Both the position numbers and the translations under genes were made by a program. Below, one piece after another: positions 1 to 7,498 of a stretch of DNA of 44,336 bases (positions within the stretch are counted from its first letter, which is position 1; every line of letters starts with the position of its first letter). The DNA is taken from contig JADCJL010000048.1 in NCBI GenBank assembly GCA_020247055.1, positions 1-44,336 on the forward strand, read 5' to 3'. The notes below the pieces were generated by a model, which ran no database searches, had not been told where the DNA came from, and saw only the letters and a program-made list of their open reading frames with translations. The DNA is from Acidobacteriaceae bacterium. Lineage in GTDB: Bacteria; Acidobacteriota; Terriglobia; Bryobacterales; Bryobacteraceae.

Positions 1-200
1 AACGCCTTTGTTTTCGAACGTAGCACGAGAGTCAAGCGAATCCGGGGGACGGGCGGTGGGCTGAAACGGGGACGTGTATTGGGTTGAATGGGTTAGGCGG
101 GGTAAAAAATATCTGAACGCCTTGGGAAGCATAATTTCTTATCCCTGTAACTGGCGGTGGCGGCTTCTTTCGCAACCGGAGTGTTCGGGCCGCAGGAGGC

Positions 201-383
201 TTGAAAACGGACGTTGAAAGAAAATGCAGTCACCCGGCCGAAGTTCGCCGTTCCAAAGTCGCCCACGGGGGATGACCACTCCGGGCGGTTGAGGGCGTTG
301 AACGCCTCGGCTCGAGACTGCAGGCGGATGGTTTCGGTAATTTGGTTGGTGTTGAAGAAGGACAGATCGATATTGTTGCGGCC
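201..383 (-). pseudogene. C-terminal remnant of an Oar-like TonB-dependent receptor
   Basis: About 60 codons on the minus strand read like the last strands of the outer-membrane barrel of Oar-type receptors: an 'N-x-DLSF' strand, then RAEAFNALNRPEW, then a closing strand ending in FNVRFQ. The same pattern (RAEAFNATNTANF, closing in an aromatic residue) ends the intact receptor at 9476-12763. The open frame runs on to 93 without the usual stop after the terminal aromatic residue. Upstream (383-830) the frame stays open but I see no barrel or plug sequence. A functional protein would need about 1,000 residues, so this is a leftover tail. The match is by pattern; which receptor it came from is unknown. 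Confidence 0.7.
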
Positions 384-949
384 ACGACTGCGCACATCAG
401 GCAGTCGAGTTCGCCTTCCTGGCGGTCCTACTCCCATCCTTGCGCCAGGCCCTGCGCAAGGCCCCGCGCCAGACCCTGGCGAATCACGGGTCCCAGAGCA
501 ACTTGTTTCCATCTGGGTGATCGTGTTGTTCTCCAAGCTCCGGGCGATCAACTCTTCCATGCCAATTAAGCCCGACAGGATCACAAACGTCGGGGCGGCA
601 TCGGTCTGCTCCTGGCGACTACGCGGGACTGTGCCAGAAGTCGCGATTCCGGTCCGGTTCCTGCGGCCTTCCGCTTTGACGACAGCGTTGGCATTCCGAT
701 GGCAATTCTTCGAAGCACAATATCCAGCCCATCGATGCCCCTGCTTACCCTTCGCCGCGCATCTCGCGATGTCCACCGCAAAACCCGGGGCCGAGTGGAT
801 CGCCTCCCCTTTCTCGTAAGGCTCTTTCATCCGCGACTCCGCGTTGGCTCATCCCGGCGCACCGTCGACTACGTTTTCCGGTCGACGAGAATTATTCTTC
901 CCTGCGGGTGTTCTCATGGTCACCAATCGGGCGCATCTCCGTGGAGGTC
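384..949. other. No gene recognised; short GC-rich near-repeats
   Basis: Open frames exist on both strands, but none resembles a known family and several overlap in conflicting frames. At 442-480 there is a GC-rich imperfect repeat built from GCGCCAG/GCGCAAG and CCCTG/CCCCG units that can fold back on itself. Otherwise I see nothing in this stretch. It lies between the receptor remnant and the end of the 950-2806 gene and is probably decayed coding DNA. Confidence 0.4.
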
Positions 950-2806
950 CTATAGCACTCCCGTTTTGTCCGAGACAGAGGCTGGACGGTCCTCCTCGGT
1001 GCTGTGGATCTCGCCGCTGTCGTCGATGACGAAACTGCGTTTCCCGGTCTTCCCGAACTCCAGCGGGCGAGCGGAAAGCAGGTAGTGCGTGATCCTTCCC
1101 TCGCCGTTGCGCGGACCGGGCTGGTAAGTGAATCGATAACTACCATGAGCAATCCAACTCCCATCGTGAGCAAACTCGTTGTCCGGGGAGTCGTCGTATA
1201 CCAATCCCGCGTGCTCAGCACTGAGACTTGCCCAATACGGTGGTTTTCCCAACATCTTAAGCGCTGTGGGGTATCCGCGATCATATTGGCTGTAGTAGGT
1301 TCGCAGCTTTTCATGGAAGCCTGACAGCGTCGCTTGCGCCATCGCTTCGTGAAAGTCCATAGACATATCCGCGCTGCCTTGCCCGACGTTCTCCAGGAAT
1401 CCCCAATCGACGCTCACATCGACATCGTCGATATCCTGGTCCACATTGAAGCCTGCTCCGACGCTACCCGCAAAAAAACTGTAGTAACCGGCCGGAACCG
1501 CTTTGAACTCATAACGACCGTCGGAACTTATTGGAACACTCCTCTCAAATGGGTAAGCGTCACCGTGGCTCATGATGATCTTTGCACGGCTGATTCGATC
1601 AGCGGGAGGTGGAGCGGTCCTGCCACGGACGTTGTAAGTTACGGCGCGGCGCAGAACCAGCCGCAAGGAACACTCCTCCGGAAATAGGGGCAAAGAGAGA
1701 CTCTCAGCGGTCGCCAAGTGTTCGCTGCCGGAAGCCGCTGTGTAGACGCCTGTTTCGTCGCTCCGCACCGCACTCAGTGCGTAATTTCCTTCGATTACGT
1801 TTTCCATACGGAACTCTCCACGCTGGTCGCTGGCCGCCGTGTTCGTTGCGCGAAGGTCCCGTTTCGACTGGGGAGTTGGCCACAGATAGACCTTAGCGTG
1901 CGCGGCCGGGCGACCGTCTTCCGATGTGACGCGGCCGCAAACCGGACCGGCGTGACGAGGGCGAATTGCCTTTGCGTGCTCGGTCGCTGGTCCAACCAGC
2001 TCGGGTTTCCGCTGTTCATTGACATTAAAAGCAATTCGATTGCTGGCAAGGGTCCGCGCTGCGTGAACACCACCTCCGTATCCGGCGAGAAACTCATATT
2101 CGCCCTCTGACAGTTCGAAGCGAAGTGGAACCTCGATACTCTGGCCTGGTCCCAGGTCGAAGGCCGTCGGAACCACCCGTCCTGGCGGCAGCCACAGCCG
2201 CGCGGTCCGACGCTTTTGATTGAGTAAGCATCCCCACCTTCCTGCTGGGTACTGGTGCATGGACTCGATATTCGTCGGGGTGATCGCCACGAGGGAGGGG
2301 CCGTCGGACAGATTAAAGCACTCCGGGCCGTCCTTCTTTGCGAAGAGCGTGGGCCCAAGTGCATTCATGTCAACGCTTCGATTGACGGTTCCGGTATTGC
2401 GCAATTCGATTATCAGTTCGGGATTGTCTGCGGAAGAGAAGTTGGCGAACGCTCGCAAACTCAAGTCCTCAAGCAGCGGCGCCTTTCCGAGATCCTCAGG
2501 TGTCGTCTCCTCGGAAGGTCCCAGGACCGCAAGCTGCTCAATGCGCCCGTCCGGGGCATTCAGTAAATAAACCACTTTGCTGACATGGACTAAAACCGGG
2601 CGGTTCGCATATGGCCGAAGGAGATGTTTCACCGACTCGGAGATCTCCATGACGTAGGTCCCGCTATACAGGTGGCAGCTGTCCCATCGGTCAAAAATGA
2701 CTACGCCATTGAATTTGCCGGATGATCGACGGATTGCGCCCAAGGCTGATACAGCGAGCACGCAGCCCATCAGCAAGACCACCGAACGTTCCACGCTGAT
2801 CTTCAT
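950..2806 (-). CDS. Secreted protein with carboxypeptidase-regulatory-like domain and pseudopilin-like C-terminal module
   Basis: 618 residues. The start at 2806 is chosen because TGAGGAGG lies just upstream and the first ~24 residues form a signal peptide (charged start, then VVLLMGCVLAVSALG). The same frame is open to 3448 but that part looks non-coding. Residues ~25-280 are a beta-rich region I do not recognise. Around 290-370 is a carboxypeptidase-regulatory-like beta-sandwich (CGRVTSEDGRPA..., then DQRGEFRMENVIEGNYALSA). From ~490 comes a module like the C-terminal half of acidobacterial type IV pilin-like proteins: GYPTALKMLG, SYRFTYQPGP, a 'ITHYLLSARPLEFGKTG' strand and a final 'DDSGEIHSTEEDRPAS' segment. 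There is no N-terminal pilin helix or prepilin cleavage site. Likely periplasmic or surface-exposed; role unknown. It stands alone, with remnants on both sides. Confidence 0.8.
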   Translation of the reverse strand: MKISVERSVVLLMGCVLAVSALGAIRRSSGKFNGVVIFDRWDSCHLYSGTYVMEISESVKHLLRPYANRPVLVHVSKVVYLLNAPDGRIEQLAVLGPSEETTPEDLGKAPLLEDLSLRAFANFSSADNPELIIELRNTGTVNRSVDMNALGPTLFAKKDGPECFNLSDGPSLVAITPTNIESMHQYPAGRWGCLLNQKRRTARLWLPPGRVVPTAFDLGPGQSIEVPLRFELSEGEYEFLAGYGGGVHAARTLASNRIAFNVNEQRKPELVGPATEHAKAIRPRHAGPVCGRVTSEDGRPAAHAKVYLWPTPQSKRDLRATNTAASDQRGEFRMENVIEGNYALSAVRSDETGVYTAASGSEHLATAESLSLPLFPEECSLRLVLRRAVTYNVRGRTAPPPADRISRAKIIMSHGDAYPFERSVPISSDGRYEFKAVPAGYYSFFAGSVGAGFNVDQDIDDVDVSVDWGFLENVGQGSADMSMDFHEAMAQATLSGFHEKLRTYYSQYDRGYPTALKMLGKPPYWASLSAEHAGLVYDDSPDNEFAHDGSWIAHGSYRFTYQPGPRNGEGRITHYLLSARPLEFGKTGKRSFVIDDSGEIHSTEEDRPASVSDKTGVL

Positions 2807-3284
2807 AGCTAGCCTCCTCAGGACATTTTGACGACTTCGATGCCGAAACCGCGCAACTGCCTCGTTTACGCTAGATTTGCGCCTTACCCGGAGGCCAGCG
2901 CCCTTAAAGTGTACCTCCAATAAACAGTGGCATTGGGGAATCGCTGCTTGGACGCGGCGGCGCGGTTTTGCCCGGTGGTCACCGGCATCGACGCGGGCAG
3001 GCAGAGGGGTGATGCCCGTGGTCGAGGGAAGGGAGGCGGAGGGCTGTTTTAGGTTTAACGCCGGGATGGTCTGCTTCCATTGCCCAGGGGTAGCATCCCG
3101 CGCAGAGCGATGGACCTCTCGAAAGGCGATGGTTTGCCACAAAGTGCACTCGGCGTGGCGCTGCCATTTCCGACCGATCGTATGAGGGTTGGGGGGCGTG
3201 AAGCGGAGCCGGTCCGATTTGCCCAGGAGAGTGGAGGCTGCGGATGGCCGGGCTACGAAGCAGACGGCGCAGCAGGGCACCGAT
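2807..3284. other. Upstream region of the 950-2806 gene; no gene recognised
   Basis: Apart from the Shine-Dalgarno of the gene to the left (cctcct on the + strand just past 2810), I see no domain or RNA pattern here. Open frames occur on both strands but have no recognisable product. The promoter of the 950-2806 gene should lie here; I could not pick a convincing -35/-10 pair. Confidence 0.4.
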
Positions 3285-3611
3285 CTACTCAGGTCGCTCG
3301 AAGGCGATCGGATAGGTCTTCTCCACCGGGAATGGGAAGGCCTGGGTGCAGGGCTTGTTCCGTTTACCGAAGCCGAAGCCATCCGGTATGTGGTGGGCGG
3401 TGAGAGAAAGCCGGCTCCGCGACGGATCTTGCCCGGCGATAGAACCATGTATGAGCCGGGAGTTCCAGAACAGGACGTCGCCGGCGCGCATTTCGGGAAT
3501 CTTTACCTGCTCGGCGAGATCGGATTTGAGAATTTCGGCGAGGGCGGAGGTGTAGGCTCCTGACCAGATCTCCTCTTCTGTCGCGCTGGTATCGACATCC
3601 TGAGAGCCAGC
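3285..3611 (-). pseudogene. C-terminal fragment of a phytanoyl-CoA dioxygenase (PhyH) family protein
   Basis: The minus-strand frame contains AGDVLFWNSRLIHGS, then DPSRSRLSLTAHHIP, which matches the last beta strands of PhyH-family Fe(II)/2-oxoglutarate oxygenases: the His of LIHGS is the distal iron ligand and the Arg of SRSRLSL would bind 2-oxoglutarate. The N-terminal ~60% of the domain, including the HxD pair, is missing. Just upstream the sequence switches to an IS701-like transposase in another frame, so the gene was apparently cut by an insertion or deletion. About 108 codons remain against ~260-300 for the family. It cannot be functional as an oxygenase. Confidence 0.7.
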
Positions 3612-3862
3612 GAAGGACGTATTCACGAACGGCTTGGAGGAGGACTTGGTCATTCGAGGGCGCTACGGCAACAACGTGATGCAGGGATTGATGAGCGCGC
3701 CGGACATGTTGGGGTCGAGACGAGCGGCCATGGGTTCGAGGCTTTTGCGCTCTCCGGGCAGAAGGAGGCCGAGGCAATCACTGACTTAGGGCTGATGCCG
3801 GTCCTTGCGTCCTGCCGCTTGCGCCAGACCCTCGAGGTAGGCGGCAAGGCGCTGTTCAGGTG
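3612..3862 (-). pseudogene. N-terminal remnant of an IS701-family transposase
   Basis: Read on the minus strand from about 3862, the sequence gives LAAYLEGLAQAAGRKDRHQP, an in-frame stop, then CLGLLLPGERKSLEPMAAR and, after a frame change near 3710, RAHQSLHHVVA and QAVREYVLRW. These are hallmark N-terminal segments of IS701-family DDE transposases (LLLPGERKS, EPMAAR, AHQSLHHFVA). Only the first ~90 residues of ~400 are present, with at least one stop and one frameshift. The similarity stops abruptly at the PhyH fragment near 3611. This is a dead element. Confidence 0.75.
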
Positions 3863-3929
3863 GGCCTGGCGCGGGGGGAGGTTGCGGGGCCAAGCGATCA
3901 GCGTATCATGCGCTTATGACACAGTCGTA

Positions 3930-4903
3930 CTAAGGCGGAGCTGTTTTTCTGGCTGCGGCGGAAGTAGGCCGCGCTTTGTGCCGCCGATTCTGAGGTACTG
4001 CGCGACGATGTGACCAGCACGTACTTTGAAGGCGGGATGGATAACAATCCGAAGGCCCGGCAGTGCTACTCGCGGGAACATTGGCCGGACTCCCCGCAGG
4101 TGGTGATTGCGCGGGTGGTGATGCCCGATGGATTCCCGCTGGCCCAGGAAGTAATGTCCGGCAGCCCCACCGAACAACTCTCCGGCAAGGCCAGGCGGGA
4201 TGGGGTGATGGACCGCGGGATCCCGATCGAGGCGACACTTCCGCTGATGCGAGAACCGGAGCGACAAACCTGCTCTCTCGCAGGAAACCCGAAGGGGCGG
4301 ATGACGCAGCATGAAGAAGCGGGTGGAGTTGCCAGTACCGACGGTGCGGGATTCGGCGGAAGTGAAGCTCTATGAGCGCGAGCAGGAGCGGTCGGTACGC
4401 GAGCAGCGAAGGACGGCAGGCGCCGGAGCGGGATCCGTTGTTGTTGCGGATTGGTGCGGCCAACATGGGAGGCGAGCCGTGCGTTTGGATGGGTGGACCT
4501 GGAGTTGCCGACGGCCGGGGGGTCAAATTGTCGCCGATCAGAGGGCGCGCAGCGGGATGGGCAGTATCTGCTGCGGACGTACCCGAGCGGCGAAGATCCG
4601 GCGGTGCGGCGGGGACGGGATGGGTAGTTAACGCAGAGGGAGGCGGTGTTCCATTCGTTGCAGGGTGAGTTGGAGGGTCGTCCGGTTTATCACCGGCTGG
4701 AGCATCGGGTGGATGCGCCGGGGTTGACGCCGATGGCGGTGAAGGAGAAGTTGGCGAGCATTCCGATGATCGACGGGTGGACTCCGACGATGGATCGGTG
4801 GCATCTGATTCTGCCTCACTGCACGCAGCCGGAAAAAGATCTTGCGGAGTTGCTGCGAGGACCGGCTTGGGGGTACCGGCGCAGCCTCCGCTCCGGATTA
4901 TAG
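3930..4903 (+). pseudogene. Degenerate IS1634-family transposase
   Basis: On the plus strand from ~3930 the reading AELFFWLRRK, stop, then LRDDVTSTYFEGGM, NPKARQCYSREH, QVVIARVVMPDGFPLAQEVM and a 'GKARRDGVMDRGIP' segment matches the catalytic region of IS1634-family DDE transposases (canonical DVTSTYFEG and VMDRGI). A second block (about 4311-4420, VRDSAEVKLYEREQE) and a third (about 4628-4860, HSLQGELEGRPVYHRLEHRVDA, MAVKEKLASIPMIDGW, CTQPEKDLAELL) match the downstream parts, in other frames and with deletions. There are several frameshifts and at least one internal stop, and no convincing terminal repeats. Non-functional. Confidence 0.8.
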
Positions 4904-5593
4904 AGGCCCTGTGTGGTCAAGACCGAACGGAGCGCTCGGTTGACTCTAAGGAATTTGGGCTGGCCTCGCAAGCCTAAGTGCAACGCTCAGGCCTGGGGAC
5001 TAAGTAACTAATTTTATTGAGAAGAATCCAAATTTAGTCGATACTCTCCTTGTAAGGGGCAGCGCGAGCGAGTTCCGGGGACACGGAACGGCACGTAGCG
5101 GTCTTTGATACAGCACCTAGAGGATATCCGGATCAGTACGGGGCCCTGTCCGCACCGTCGAGGAAACGAAACTGCACAAGTTTGTCCGGGTTCCTTTTCC
5201 TACACGTCACGAGAGTGCCCACTCCACTCCCGGGCGGATAGCTGGCTGAGTTTGCTTCGGCAACGGGCCAGGAGGCTAGGGCGCGGTATTGAGTGAAGAT
5301 CTTTGCAGGCTTTGCGAAGATTTGTTCGATGCTTGGGTCGCCCGGGAGTCCGGCAGCGGGTTTGGCGTTCTGTCAATCGGCTGACGGTTTTCTGCAAGAC
5401 CACGGAAGCACGGATGATTGCGGCTGGCGGAGCAATTGGTTGACGGGCGTGGTTGGCGGATCAGGAGATCCGGACAGCTGCCTTGGTCCGGCCGTTGGAT
5501 CGCTGTCGTATGGATGTTTTGAATCGAGGCGGTTCCGCCGGGAGTCCTCTCCCGCAGGGGCGAACACGCTGTAGAGTTGGTACGAGTAAGTCC

Positions 5594-6180
5594 GACGCCC
5601 TGTCTGCGTTGGCTGGTAAGGTAGCGCCGCGGTAAGAAGCAAAAGATCTTTAGGAATTTGCTTAGTTACTCCTTCGTAAGTTCGTGGCGTTTTGCCGCCT
5701 CACGGGAACCGATATCTTGTTTGCTCTTGGGTAAACGGGATTCGATGTCGGACTTATGATGGTCTTTGCGGGCCGGCGCTTTCTTACACGAGTCGGCTGC
5801 GGCTGACGCCCTGTCTGCGCCGGCCGCTAGCCGGTGGAACAGTTCATCCGATTGCATGATTTGACGGATTTCGAGGAAGCTTGCTCGCGAGTTGCGGGAG
5901 TTTTCGCGAGTGCTCCGAGCTTAGTGGGATCTGCCAACGCCGGGCAGGTGTTGTTTTCCTTGATTTCGTTTGCGTCTGGCGCCCTGTCTGCGCCGGGCGT
6001 TGCGTGAGCCGATGAGCGGGCGAGTCTGGGGACCCTGTATGTCCCCGGCCGCCGGCTCGGCGGCGGTGGGCGGGTTGAAAAGTTTTGGGGTTTATCCCCA
6101 TGCGGCTGGCGCCCTGTCTGCGCCGGGCGTTGCGTGAGCCGTTGAGCGGGAGGGGCCGGGGACCCTGTCTGTCCCCGGCC
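5594..6180. repeat. Six hairpins sharing the loop CCTGTCT with different stems
   Basis: Short inverted repeats flank the same heptamer six times: 5594-5610 (GACGC/GCGTT), 5805-5821 (GACGC/GCGCC), 5978-5994 (GGCGC/GCGCC), 6028-6046 (GGGGAC/GTCCCC, loop CCTGTAT), 6108-6124 (GGCGC/GCGCC) and 6154-6180 (GGCCGGGGAC/GTCCCCGGCC). The loop is CCTGTCT in five and CCTGTAT in one. The stems fall into two types, GNCGC and GGGGAC, and pair perfectly or nearly so. The last has a perfect 10-bp stem. The pattern is like REP-type palindromic elements. I see no adjacent REP-associated transposase and no poly-T tails, so they are not typical terminators. Confidence 0.75.
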
Positions 6181-6204
6181 GCCGGCTCGGCGGTGGTGGG
6201 CGGG
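5976..6204. repeat. 99-bp direct repeat, two copies 130 bp apart
   Basis: Copy 1 is 5976-6074 and copy 2 is 6106-6204. I count about seven mismatches between them, mostly in 6018-6028 versus 6148-6158. Each copy holds one GGCGC-stem hairpin and one GGGGAC-stem hairpin plus a GCCGCCGGCTCGGCGG segment. The 31-bp spacer (6075-6105) is not repeated after copy 2. A repeat this long and this similar in otherwise decayed DNA suggests a fairly recent duplication. Confidence 0.85.
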
Positions 6205-6357
6205 TGATTGATTTGATCTGGGCTATGGCGGGTGCTCTGTTCTTGGGCGTCCCCAACGGGCCGTCTACCGGGCGCGCAACCGATTTCCCGCGGCATGATC
6301 CGGGTTAGCCCAATCCGATTGAGTTCGCACAGTTCGACATTATTCTGTTCGAGGGAA

Positions 6358-7467
6358 CGGACCCTCTGGCTTCTGGACCCATCGGTGAATGTAAGAGTGG
6401 CCGGCAAAACCGCTGAACAAGTTGTACGAGGCGGTCGTGGCTCCGATCGCCAAACGGAGGACTCAGGGCGCCTGATACCGGCAGTGGCGTCTCGTCAGCC
6501 TGGATGGAAGCACGCTGGATGTGGCCGCGACCACAGAAAACAAAAAAGCCTTCGGCCGGCCCGGCGCCAGCGCCTTTCCCAAGATCGGTTTCGTGGCCTG
6601 GCTCGAAAATGGCACTCCCGTGCTGTGGGCCGCCTGCATGGACCGCTACAGCGTCGATGAATGGAAGCTGGCCGAATCAGTCATTCCAGCCCTCCGCCCT
6701 CAGGGGTAGCAAGCGCATGCTCGGTTAGGCCGACCGTTTCTTTCTGAGTCATAAGCTTTGGATGGCGGCGGCCAGTACTGGCGCGGACCTGCTTTGGAGA
6801 ACCCGGAGCAATGCCATTCTGCATCCAGACCCGCACTTGCCGGACGGCTCCTATCGCAGCCGAATCTACCCGTCGACAGCGGACAGACGCCGAGACCCAA
6901 ACGCCATGGTGGTGCGGGCGATCGATTACGACCTGGACAATCTGCCCGGAGCCGAGCCGGTTTATCGTCTGGCCCTACCGTCGTCGACCACACACAAGCT
7001 CCGGCGGGAGAACTAGCGGCTTTGTACCACCAACGCTGGGAGATCGAGACGGCGTTCGATGCACTCAAGACCCATCTGCGCGGGGCGCAGATCGTATTGC
7101 GGAGCAAGACACCGGAGTTGGTCAAGCAGGCGTTCTATGGTTTGCTGATGGCGCATTTTGCGGTGCGCGGGTTGATGCACGAAGCGGCGCTCAAAGCCGA
7201 CGAGGATCCGGATCGGCTGTCCTTCGCCTCACTCTGTTCGCGTTTTCCAACGCCGCATAGCGCGCTCTGCGGCGATCCCCCCCTCGGCCGAGAACAGCCT
7301 TTCCTCAGGCCATCCTGGGCGAGATTCTCCAGGAACGGTGCGTGTCTAGTCGCGATAAGAGCAACCCACGCGGCTTGAAGCGAAAAATCAGCACCCACCC
7401 ATTGCGGCCGCGAAAATGGCACCCGACGCAGCGGATGATGCTGCTGCGTCGGATCAGGAACCGTTAA
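6358..7467 (+). pseudogene. Degenerate IS4-family transposase
   Basis: Plus-strand segments align in order with IS4-family DDE transposases: LWLLDPSVNVRVAGK (~6360-6405), then a deletion, LNKLYEAVVAPIAKRRTQGA, an in-frame TGA where Trp is expected, YRQWRLVSLDGSTLDVAATT (the first catalytic Asp), ENKKAFGRPG and KLAESVIPALRP. Then in other frames come MAAASTGADLLWR, LPDGSYRSRIYPS, AALYHQRWEIETAFDALKTH (the catalytic Glu region), VLRSKTPELVKQAFYGLL, and finally QAILGEILQERCVSSRD with NPRGLKRKISTHPLRPRKWH to a TAA at 7465. A nonsense codon, a deletion and several frameshifts make it inactive. No clear terminal inverted repeats were found. It lies tail to tail with the SGNH gene. Confidence 0.85.
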
Positions 7468-7498
7468 CCGAACAGGATGGGGCGAACCGGAGGCCTGC

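Larger units (their letters stand above)
4904..6357. other. Non-coding accessory stretch with hairpin repeats
   Basis: About 1.45 kb between two broken transposases. No open frame here resembles a known protein. The recognisable structure is a set of six short inverted repeats with one loop sequence (5594-6180) and a 99-bp direct repeat (5976-6204), listed separately. A small inverted pair gttccg/cggaac also occurs near 5070-5088. The rest looks like decayed sequence. Confidence 0.5.

Noticed and set aside
5293-5574. Open frame starting with MKIFAGFAKI.
   Set aside because: No ribosome binding site or family match, and the region is otherwise decayed; the other two frames are no better.
5594-6204. 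Possible CRISPR array.
   Set aside because: Spacing between repeats is irregular (about 50, 80, 170 and 210 bp), the repeats are short hairpins with different arms, and no cas gene is present.
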